A program made the position numbers and the translations under genes. This document shows positions 1 to 6,120 of a stretch of DNA of 6,120 nucleotides, in pieces; position 1 is the stretch's first letter, and each line of letters starts with the position of its first letter. Source of the DNA: Cyclobacteriaceae bacterium. GTDB taxonomy: Bacteria > Bacteroidota > Bacteroidia > Cytophagales > Cyclobacteriaceae. The notes below the pieces were generated by a model. That model was not told the DNA's origin. It worked only from the letters and a program-made list of their open reading frames with translations, and did no database searches. Where the stretch lies: positions 1 through 6,120 of the forward strand of contig JALOMN010000107.1 of assembly GCA_025455445.1 (NCBI GenBank), in the 5' to 3' direction.

Positions 1-129
1 ATAAAATACCTGACAAAGATTCATCACTTCCTGTTGCCTGTAGGGGTTGAGGATATTAACACCAACTGGAAGTTTAGACTGTATTCTAAGTTGCGAAAGA
101 AATGTGAGGATTTTTTGAGCGGATGTCAT
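1..129 (-). CDS. Probable SMUG2-type (DUF4918) uracil-DNA glycosylase, N-terminal fragment cut by window edge
   Basis: An open frame of 43 codons begins with ATG at 129 and runs without a stop to base 1, so only the N-terminus of the gene is present. The translation starts MTSAQKILTFLSQL and contains a KLPVGVNILNPY stretch followed by a QVFY ending. This matches my memory of the start of the Bacteroidota DUF4918/SMUG2 family: a short helix, then LPxGIxxMNPF, then an FYxKFY segment leading to the catalytic GINPGRxGxGxTGIPFTDP region. That diagnostic region lies outside the window, so the assignment rests on the N-terminal pattern alone. Such proteins remove uracil from DNA in base-excision repair in the cytoplasm. 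The gene begins 11 bp after the stop codon of the KtrA-like gene on the same strand, which suggests cotranscription. A nearer ATG at 140 gives only four codons. No Shine-Dalgarno sequence is evident. Confidence 0.62.
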   Translation of the reverse strand, partial: MTSAQKILTFLSQLRIQSKLPVGVNILNPYRQQEVMNLCQVFY

Positions 130-140
130 TTCACACGCAT

Positions 141-824
141 CTAATCTAAAAGAAAATCACTGATGTTTTTTGATTCTCCAAAAAGAATGAGTGTGTCGCC
201 TGCATGTAGTTCCAGGTCTGGCCCAATCATGCCTAATGTTTTTTTCTTTGTACGAACCACCCCAATCATATTTTTTTCTTCCGAGTTGCGTTTTACAGAA
301 ACGAGTTTTATTTCATACTTATCTGCGAAGTTTATTTCACTTACTTTCATGTTTACGTACCTTCCTGGTAGCATCACTTCCGCGATTTGATATTTTTCGC
401 ATATCCTGTGTGAGTCAAGTACATCGCGGTAGTCCAGCGTATAGGCGTTGCGCTCGGCAGAATCCAGCTCAGGATATACAAATTCTGTAATGCCCATACT
501 TTCAAGGATTGCTTTCTGTAGTGTGGAAACTACCCGGCAGATTATCCGCTTCACTCCAATTTGCTTCAGCAGCGCAGTTAGTAGAATAATAGTGCCTTCG
601 TTTTCACCGATGGCTATTACTACGGCATCTGTTTCTTTTGCAGGCAGATCTTGAATAGACTCTCTGTTGGTTGCATCCATCATGATAGCAACCGATAAAC
701 GATTTTTCATTTTTTCAACCCGTTCGCTGGAGGAGTCCACGCCAATTACTTCATGGCCAAGTTCCACCAGTTTACGGCCTAATGACGAACCGTAATTTCC
801 TAAACCAAACACAATGAATTTCAT
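141..824 (-). CDS. ktrA: TrkA/KtrA-family potassium uptake regulatory subunit (single RCK unit)
   Basis: This 227-residue protein is the cytoplasmic gating subunit of a Ktr/Trk-type K+ transporter. In the family it forms an octameric ring under the membrane pore and opens or closes it in response to bound ATP/ADP or NAD(H). Residues 1 to about 135 form the Rossmann-type RCK_N domain: a glycine-rich loop GLGNYG at 7-12, an acidic residue ending strand 2 (D30), and the family-like AIGEN segment at 71-75 followed by the helix with LLTALL. A PE pair at 118-119 sits where KtrA proteins carry a cation-binding glutamate; that alignment is from memory. Residues about 138-227 fit the RCK_C (TrkA_C) domain. 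The length matches single-unit KtrA/KtrC proteins, about half of E. coli TrkA. The ATG at 824 directly precedes the Rossmann strand, as is usual. It lies 18 bp downstream of the KtrB-like gene, so the two are almost certainly cotranscribed. Confidence 0.93.
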   Translation of the reverse strand: MKFIVFGLGNYGSSLGRKLVELGHEVIGVDSSSERVEKMKNRLSVAIMMDATNRESIQDLPAKETDAVVIAIGENEGTIILLTALLKQIGVKRIICRVVSTLQKAILESMGITEFVYPELDSAERNAYTLDYRDVLDSHRICEKYQIAEVMLPGRYVNMKVSEINFADKYEIKLVSVKRNSEEKNMIGVVRTKKKTLGMIGPDLELHAGDTLILFGESKNISDFLLD

Positions 825-842
825 AGTTCTAATTTTAGATTT

Positions 843-2723
843 TCAATATTGTATTTCCTCTTCCGGATAGCGATATGCCTGCGGCCTGGCTTCACTTACA
901 AATGCCATTAAAATGGTTAATGCTCCCACTCTGCCTATAAACATTGTAAACACCAATATCACTTTGCTAATATCTGAGAGCTGTGGGGTAATGCCAAGCG
1001 TAAGCCCTACTGTACTGAAAGCCGAAAAGGATTCAAAGGCAATGTTCAATAAGCCCTTGTCACTGTCATATACCGAAATGAGTGTCACTGCTATTCCTAT
1101 AGTAAGCAGCGATAGCAAGATAACTGCAAATGCCTTGTTTATTGAGTGTTCACTTATTTGGGTATGGAATACTTGTGTGCATTTGCGATTTCTTATGATA
1201 CTTTTGAGATTCAGAATAGCAACAGCAATCGTGGTTGTTTTTATACCGCCTCCGGTTGATGAAGGCGATGCTCCTATCCACATCAGTAGCAGGTAAAACA
1301 TAATCATCGGTAAACTGAGCTTTGCCATGTCTACAGTGTTGAAGCCTGCTGTGCGAGGAGTGATCGCTCCAAAAAAAGATGTCACCAGCTTACCCGTGAT
1401 GGTTTGATGATCTTTAAGCGTGCCGTTTTGTTCAAGCATCAAATACGCAGCAAATCCGGTTATGATTAAAATCAGGGTGGTGGCTAATGCTAATCTAGAA
1501 TTGACTTGAAGAATGCGCGTAATAGTTTCCTGATTGTTTTCTCTGTAATAAAATTTGTTGAACAGTTTGAGTGTCTTGATGCGCAGGTAAGTAAAAATAT
1601 TAAATACAATGGGGAAGCCCATTCCACCTAGTATGACAAGCAGCGCAATGATCATGTGCAGTGGATAGTTGAAGCGAAGTACTTCAGTATACAGCCCTGC
1701 TGATTCTGTGGAAAATCCGGCATTGCAAAATCCGGATACTGCATGAAATACCGAAAAAAACATGCGATCTATAGTGTCGTCAAATAGATTTTTATCAACA
1801 CTTAAATAAATAAGGATTGCACCCACCGCTTCAAAAAACAAGGTCACTATGATTATTCGGGTTACAATGGTAATCACGTTGCTGATTCGATTACTGCTCA
1901 CCATGCTTTTCAATGCAAGTTGATTATGGATGGAAACCGAACCAGAAGCAAGATAGGCTAGCAGCCCTGTGAAGGTCATGATTCCCAGGCCGCCTATTTG
2001 AATAAGTAACATGATAATTACTTTTCCGGTCATGGTAAAATCATGAGCGGTATCAATCACGGTAAGTCCTGTTACGCACACTGCGCTGGCCGAAGTGAAG
2101 AGCGCATCTATTGGAGAGATGCCATGGGTAGTTGCGTTAGGCAACATCAACAACAGCATGCCGATGGCAATGATTACAGCAAAGCTTATCAGGAATACAA
2201 AACTTGGATTTTGCCTTTTAGAGTAAATAAATTTCAATAAGCTGGATACTTCAGTTAGGAAGAGAAAAGCGATTCCGATATAGAGTATAGATTTCCGGAT
2301 AACGTATAAGCTGGATTCTACTTCTTCCAGTGTGATAATCCTGCTGCAAACCCAGCCCAGATAAAATGTAAATATTACCAACAGAAAATTATAGAGGTGG
2401 GCTTTTGCTTTTTTTATTTCCACCCACTCGGAAATAAATCTTATCAGGTAGAGTGCTTTTAATGCCGCTAGCACATAGGTAAGAAAAGAATAGATCAGCT
2501 TGTTATGACTGTAAAAAGGATAAAAACCAAAGTCATAAATTATCAGTCCAAGTGCTGACAGTGTAGTAATTATAATCAATATGTTGCTTGTGGCGTAGGC
2601 GAATTTCATCGCATGCAACATACTGTGCTTACCATGACTGTTTATCCATGTAGCGATTGTTTGTTTGGCCCAGCGATAAAAAATTGTGAGTCTATGCCTG
2701 AAATTCCGAAACTGCTTCCTCAC
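843..2723 (-). CDS. ktrB: TrkH/KtrB-family potassium translocating subunit with N-terminal membrane extension
   Basis: This 626-residue inner-membrane protein is the K+ conducting subunit that partners the adjacent KtrA-like protein. The core, residues about 173-626, has the length of KtrB and the four repeated M1-P-M2 units. The filter segments are VTGL at 217-220, NAGF at 334-337, TAGF at 458-461 and TVGL at 571-574, each supplying the expected glycine. The intramembrane gate loop after the third repeat reads GASPSSTGGGIKTTT (484-498). The conserved arginine of the last M2 helix is R598 in MFIGRVG. Residues 1-172 are an extension with about four hydrophobic segments (near 44-64, 76-95, 110-127 and 143-166). 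I believe this occurs in other Bacteroidota homologues but not in Bacillus KtrB. The start is GTG at 2723; no ATG, GTG or TTG lies between it and the upstream in-frame stop. The ATG at residue 35 is the alternative and would remove only a basic tail. Whether it is Na+-coupled like KtrAB cannot be judged. Confidence 0.94.
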   Translation of the reverse strand: MRKQFRNFRHRLTIFYRWAKQTIATWINSHGKHSMLHAMKFAYATSNILIIITTLSALGLIIYDFGFYPFYSHNKLIYSFLTYVLAALKALYLIRFISEWVEIKKAKAHLYNFLLVIFTFYLGWVCSRIITLEEVESSLYVIRKSILYIGIAFLFLTEVSSLLKFIYSKRQNPSFVFLISFAVIIAIGMLLLMLPNATTHGISPIDALFTSASAVCVTGLTVIDTAHDFTMTGKVIIMLLIQIGGLGIMTFTGLLAYLASGSVSIHNQLALKSMVSSNRISNVITIVTRIIIVTLFFEAVGAILIYLSVDKNLFDDTIDRMFFSVFHAVSGFCNAGFSTESAGLYTEVLRFNYPLHMIIALLVILGGMGFPIVFNIFTYLRIKTLKLFNKFYYRENNQETITRILQVNSRLALATTLILIITGFAAYLMLEQNGTLKDHQTITGKLVTSFFGAITPRTAGFNTVDMAKLSLPMIMFYLLLMWIGASPSSTGGGIKTTTIAVAILNLKSIIRNRKCTQVFHTQISEHSINKAFAVILLSLLTIGIAVTLISVYDSDKGLLNIAFESFSAFSTVGLTLGITPQLSDISKVILVFTMFIGRVGALTILMAFVSEARPQAYRYPEEEIQY

Positions 2724-2895
2724 GGGTGTTGAATCAAATATTGATAAGGTAAAGCTACTAAACTCATTTGATAATTGGTGAGATTATCTGAATCGAATTG
2801 CGACTCATTTATTTTGAAACCTGTTATTAAATATTCGCAGCCGTTTAGATTAATCGCATTCATTTAGTTTGGATAATTTTTTATCATTGTAATGT
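2724..2895. promoter_or_regulatory. Divergent intergenic region expected to hold promoters for the potassium operon and the D-aminoacylase gene
   Basis: These 172 bp separate two divergently transcribed genes and are AT-rich, so both promoters probably lie here. I looked for the Bacteroidota pattern (TTTG near -33, TAnnTTTG near -7, about 19 bp apart). I found only partial matches: AATATTTG on the minus strand near 2734-2741, very close to the GTG start, and TTATTTTG on the plus strand at 2809-2816. Neither has a convincing -33 partner. Neither flanking start codon has a Shine-Dalgarno sequence. No clear operator palindrome, riboswitch or small-RNA gene is visible; notably, I saw no c-di-AMP-type (ydaO) riboswitch, which precedes some K+ transport genes in other phyla. 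Confidence 0.45.
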
Positions 2896-4473
2896 ATGAA
2901 AAAGTATATCCTCGTTTTAGCGCTTGGGCTCACCTTGGTTCAGGCAAAAACACAATCGTTTGACCTGTTAATTAAGAATGGAAAGATAATTGATGGCAGT
3001 GGAAATTCATGGTATTATGGCGATGTAGGCATACAACAAGGTAAAATAAGCTTTATCGGCCGCAAGGATTCTTATGATGCAAAACGCGTGCTCGATGGAA
3101 AGGGTTTAATTGTGGCGCCTGGTTTTATAGATGTGCATGCCCATATTGAAGGCAGCGAGTTATCAGTGCCCACCGCAGATAATTTTATTTTTGATGGCGT
3201 TACCTCAGTAGTCACTGGCAACTGTGGTGGTTCTAATCTTGAAATTGCGAACTATTTTAAGCGAATCGATTCGGTAAAGACCTCGATAAATATTGCCACA
3301 CTTATTGGGCATAATACAGTGCGAAGGGCAGTGCTGGGCGATGTAAGCCGCGACCCTTCTGCGGAGGAACAAGCCCGGATGAATCAATTAATTGAAAATG
3401 CTATGAAGGAGGGAGCTGTGGGCATGTCTACCGGGCTTATTTATGTGCCTGGCACCTACGCCAAAACTCCCGAGGTTGTATCACTCGCAAAAGTGGCCGC
3501 GCAGTATAACGGCATATATGCTTCGCACATACGCGATGAAGGTGATCAGGTAACCGATGCAGTAAAAGAGGCCATCGCAATTGGCCGCGAAGCTGGCATT
3601 CCGGTTGAGATTTCTCATTTCAAGGTTACGTATAAACCTAACTGGGGCCGATCAAAAGAAACAATTGGGTTAGTAGAAAGTGCCCGACTGGAAGGATTGG
3701 ATGTAACGATGGATCAATATCCTTATGTGGCAAGCAGCACCACACTTGACACAACTTTACCCACGTGGGCATTTAGCGGAGGACGTGATTCGTTGAAGAT
3801 GCGACTGAATGATCCTAAGATTCATGCTCAGATTAAGAAGGAAATGCTGGATAATTTGAAAAAGAAAAAACTTAAGAATTATTCCTATGCGCAAGTTGCT
3901 CGCTACGCACCGGATACTACATTCAATGGAAAAAATATTTCGGAGATTAATAGATTAAAAGGCCGCAAGGCAAAGGCTGCCAACGAAGCTGAAACTATTC
4001 TGGAAATGATTGCCGCTATCAACCGCACGCAAATGGTTTATTTCAGTATGGACGAAGAAGATCTTAAACGAATTCTTCAATATCCATTTAACATGATTGC
4101 TTCAGATGCCGGCATTGCCCGATATGGTTCCGGCATGCCACACCCTCGTGCCTATGGCACCAATGCGCGGGTGTTGGGTCGTTATGTGCGCGAACAAAAA
4201 GTAATTCGATTGGAAGAAGCTATTCGCAGGATGACCTCATTGCCTGCGCAGAAATTTAATTTGCGCGATCGTGGATTGGTGCGCGAAGGCATGGCGGCTG
4301 ATATCGTGGTGTTTGACGAAGCTACCGTGGGCGATGCAGCGACATTTACAGAGCCTCATGCTTATTCGAAAGGATTTGCCTATGTAATTGTGAATGGAGA
4401 AGTCGTGATAGATAATGGAAAACATACCGGCATCCGCAGCGGCCAGGTATTAAAAGGCCCTGCCGCTAAATAA
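2896..4473 (+). CDS. Exported N-acyl-D-amino-acid deacylase (D-aminoacylase), amidohydrolase superfamily
   Basis: This 525-residue zinc-dependent hydrolase is predicted to remove the acyl group from N-acyl-D-amino acids (EC 3.5.1.81 or a close relative). Residues 1-17 form a signal peptide: two lysines, a hydrophobic core, and a probable signal peptidase I cut after VQA. There is no lipobox cysteine, so a periplasmic location is likely. Residues about 22-75 and about 455-520 form the small beta domain that flanks the TIM barrel. The metal and catalytic motifs are all present: PGFIDVHAH (H81, H83), GNCGG with C110, YASHIRDEG (H211), EISHFK (H241) and IASDAG (D404). The order and spacing fit the Alcaligenes D-aminoacylase ligand set, including the cysteine that replaces the usual carboxylated lysine. 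The HPRAYGTNARVLGRYVRE segment (416-433) is also typical. The substrate side chain cannot be read from sequence. ATG at 2896 is chosen because it opens the signal peptide; ATG at 2892 is out of frame. It has no same-strand neighbour in the window. Confidence 0.92.
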   Translation: MKKYILVLALGLTLVQAKTQSFDLLIKNGKIIDGSGNSWYYGDVGIQQGKISFIGRKDSYDAKRVLDGKGLIVAPGFIDVHAHIEGSELSVPTADNFIFDGVTSVVTGNCGGSNLEIANYFKRIDSVKTSINIATLIGHNTVRRAVLGDVSRDPSAEEQARMNQLIENAMKEGAVGMSTGLIYVPGTYAKTPEVVSLAKVAAQYNGIYASHIRDEGDQVTDAVKEAIAIGREAGIPVEISHFKVTYKPNWGRSKETIGLVESARLEGLDVTMDQYPYVASSTTLDTTLPTWAFSGGRDSLKMRLNDPKIHAQIKKEMLDNLKKKKLKNYSYAQVARYAPDTTFNGKNISEINRLKGRKAKAANEAETILEMIAAINRTQMVYFSMDEEDLKRILQYPFNMIASDAGIARYGSGMPHPRAYGTNARVLGRYVREQKVIRLEEAIRRMTSLPAQKFNLRDRGLVREGMAADIVVFDEATVGDAATFTEPHAYSKGFAYVIVNGEVVIDNGKHTGIRSGQVLKGPAAK

Positions 4474-4475
4474 GA

Positions 4476-6120
4476 TTACTGCAGGAGTCTGATCAGTTTC
4501 TGAATTGCTTCTTTATTTTTTTCGGAGTGGATATTACTCACAATACCTTGCTTTTCTCGTGTAGTAAGACGCCAGCTTAGTGAGGCCCGTGTGCTGTTGT
4601 TGCGAATGCTGTCCATCTTCTGCAATACATTCGTATAATTTTCGGTCTGATATTCAATTTCAACCCGATCGATTGGCAATGTAAACCATGAACTTGCCTG
4701 CCCGATAAGTAAATCGCTGGTGATGTCCTGAAAGTTTTCAAAATTATTGTACACACTGCTGATGGGCTGCGTCATGTTATCCATGATAGTCTGCGAGCTC
4801 TTCTCATTTATTTTTCGGAGTTTAGGCGAGTCGCGTATCGAAACAATGATAACTCCTGAAGTATTTTGCTGCACCCATTCCCGAAAGGCATACAGAAAGC
4901 GCATTGCATCTGAAATACCAAAGTTATCGGAGATGCCGGCATCCATAATTTGAATGGGAGGCTCTGTAGGTAAAGTGGTGTTGGGAGTGATATAAGGAAA
5001 GGTAGCACTCATCCGCAAGGCACTTAGAAATCTCAGGTCTTGTGAATCTTGTTCTTTGAAAAAACGATTGAAATCAATGCCGCTTACTTTCGCCTGGGTA
5101 TAGTCTTGAAAATTCTCTATTTCTGAATTCATAAACGACACCGGCCGCGAAGCGATATATAGTTTGCGTCCATCGTTTACGATAGTAGGTGTAAGTATCA
5201 TCATCGGTATTTCACCTTTGCCTTCTGCCTCCGCATAGTCGCGAATAGGTTTGTCCATCAATCCCTCTGTGATCTGATTGAGCTGGTCTTCAAATGTAAA
5301 GGCGCGGTCGCGGGTATAAGCCTTGCCGGCATATTCAAATTTTGTAAAGCCCACAAACAAATCGTTGGCAAGCAGGCTAAAGATTAGTGGATTTAAATTA
5401 TCTGTTGAGATTTTATTGCGATGAACCTGGCTATAGGGTTTGATTTGCTCACCTTGTTGTTCGCGTAATTTAAGTTCGCGAAAATAACTGGCTCCAATTA
5501 ATCCACCTGAGGCGCCCGTAATCAGCACACTGTTTTTCATCAGCCTTCCGGCAGAAAGACTGTCGGCCGTTTGTAATGCGTTGAGCGTCCAGAGTGAAGC
5601 ACGCTTGCCACCACCACTCGCGCATAGAAAAACCATTTTTGGTTTTGTGTCAAATTTTTGTCTCCAGTTTTCGAGTTGAATAAGCAATGCCTGTCGGTCT
5701 TCTTCAATTGCTTTGCCATCCGTGTGATTTTTTATAGAAGCTACCGAATAATCTGCATTGACAGTTCCATAATCTAGCCCAAAGGCTTCGTATTTTTTAT
5801 CAAAGAAATCTTCGCCCACCAGGTGATTTACAAACAGAAATAAAATTAACCCTACCGTGGCTGACCATCCGCCAAACCAATACGAGAATGCACCCGATAA
5901 CATTACAAAAATGGTGACGAACAAAATAAAGCTGCCTGCTGCCGGTATTTGAAAAGAGGGATAGTCTTTGAAAATACCTAACAGTAAAACAAAGATGAAG
6001 ATGAATACTTCAATGATTACCAGGTTAAAATGATTCTGGTCAAAAACCTGTATGATGGTGTTGCGATCGTAAAATGAATTTGTGTCTACCGGTTTTAGTT
6101 GCAAGTACCCGTTAAAGTAA
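4476..6120 (-). CDS. Membrane-anchored patatin/cPLA2-like lipid acyl hydrolase, 5' end beyond the window
   Basis: The frame stays open from the stop at 4476-4478 to the right edge, so the gene is 5'-truncated by the window. A TTG at 6104 is in frame but has no special claim to be the start, because the residues before it (YFNGY) are also open. Numbering from that leucine, three hydrophobic segments lie near 27-46, 52-73 and 78-95, followed by a soluble region. The patatin fold is shown by the oxyanion loop SGGGKR at 163-168, the nucleophile elbow GASGG at 197-201 (catalytic S199), and the dyad motif DAGISDN starting at D388. The DxG form of the last motif recalls cPLA2 (DSG) as much as plant patatin (DGG). 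SATFPY at 366-371 is another family-like segment. It would hydrolyse acyl esters of lipids at the inner membrane; the substrate is unknown. The roughly 125 residues after the dyad are not recognised as a separate domain. Its stop converges on the D-aminoacylase stop, 2 bp away. Confidence 0.85.
   Translation of the reverse strand, partial: YFNGYLQLKPVDTNSFYDRNTIIQVFDQNHFNLVIIEVFIFIFVLLLGIFKDYPSFQIPAAGSFILFVTIFVMLSGAFSYWFGGWSATVGLILFLFVNHLVGEDFFDKKYEAFGLDYGTVNADYSVASIKNHTDGKAIEEDRQALLIQLENWRQKFDTKPKMVFLCASGGGKRASLWTLNALQTADSLSAGRLMKNSVLITGASGGLIGASYFRELKLREQQGEQIKPYSQVHRNKISTDNLNPLIFSLLANDLFVGFTKFEYAGKAYTRDRAFTFEDQLNQITEGLMDKPIRDYAEAEGKGEIPMMILTPTIVNDGRKLYIASRPVSFMNSEIENFQDYTQAKVSGIDFNRFFKEQDSQDLRFLSALRMSATFPYITPNTTLPTEPPIQIMDAGISDNFGISDAMRFLYAFREWVQQNTSGVIIVSIRDSPKLRKINEKSSQTIMDNMTQPISSVYNNFENFQDITSDLLIGQASSWFTLPIDRVEIEYQTENYTNVLQKMDSIRNNSTRASLSWRLTTREKQGIVSNIHSEKNKEAIQKLIRLLQ

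Noticed and set aside
126..140. ATG directly after the ktrA stop codon at 140 as the start of the next gene
   Set aside because: It reads only M-R-V-K before a TGA. The ATG at 129 opens a frame that continues to the window edge and resembles a known family.
913..1296. Open frame of 127 codons on the plus strand inside the ktrB gene
   Set aside because: It is antisense to a gene with strong family motifs throughout, and its translation shows no recognisable domain. It is a shadow frame. The same applies to the shorter frames at 163-390, 191-490, 448-654, 2043-2240, 3205-3387, 4237-4425, 4747-4953 and 4808-5008.
2220..2723. N-terminal four-helix region of the KtrB-like protein as a voltage-sensor domain
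   Set aside because: None of the hydrophobic segments carries the regular arginine or lysine at every third position that defines an S4 helix.
2885..2894. Inverted repeat CATT-GT-AATG just before the D-aminoacylase start
   Set aside because: The arms are 4 bp with a 2-base loop in AT-rich sequence, which is expected by chance. There is no evidence that it is an operator.
4441..4460. Two GGCC copies as a terminator hairpin at the end of the D-aminoacylase gene
   Set aside because: The possible stem is only 4 bp with a loop of about 11 bases and no following T tract, so it is too weak to be an intrinsic terminator.
6102..6104. TTG as the true start of the patatin-like gene
   Set aside because: The frame stays open upstream to the window edge and there is no ribosome-binding sequence in front of the TTG, so the real start more likely lies outside the window.
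1..6120. Mobile element, prophage, defence system or CRISPR array
   Set aside because: No transposase, integrase, phage gene, direct-repeat array or terminal inverted repeats were seen, and the genes are intact metabolic or transport genes of similar composition.

Overview
The window looks like ordinary chromosomal DNA from a member of the Bacteroidota. The support is its moderately AT-rich composition, start codons without a recognisable Shine-Dalgarno sequence, a KtrB-like potassium channel subunit with the long membrane extension I associate with this phylum, and the start of what looks like a SMUG2-type (DUF4918) uracil-DNA glycosylase. The order or family cannot be fixed from this sequence. 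There are four long protein-coding genes plus one gene fragment, tightly packed. I see no RNA genes, CRISPR arrays, insertion sequences or prophage genes.

Left half, minus strand (about 2723 down to 1): a probable three-gene operon. It starts with a TrkH/KtrB-type K+ translocating subunit (2723-843). Next, 18 bp downstream, is its cytoplasmic single-unit RCK regulator of the TrkA/KtrA type (824-141). Then, 11 bp further, comes the first 43 codons of a protein that runs off the left edge (129-1) and resembles the N-terminus of SMUG2/DUF4918 uracil-DNA glycosylases. The first two genes would make a complete Ktr-type potassium uptake system: a membrane pore gated by a nucleotide-binding ring. 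The third looks like a housekeeping DNA-repair passenger.

Middle: a 172-bp divergent intergenic region (2724-2895) separates this operon from a plus-strand gene (2896-4473). That gene encodes an exported amidohydrolase with every metal-ligand motif of the N-acyl-D-amino-acid deacylase (D-aminoacylase) family.

Right half, minus strand (6120 down to 4476): a patatin/cPLA2-like lipid acyl hydrolase with a complete Ser-Asp dyad and an N-terminal membrane region. It is open to the right edge, so its true start lies outside the window. Its 3' end converges on the D-aminoacylase gene with only 2 bp between the stop codons.

No clearly new biological system is visible. The points most worth a second look are the four-helix membrane extension on the potassium channel subunit, the membrane-anchored patatin-like enzyme of uncharacterised type, and the K+ transport/DNA-repair gene linkage.
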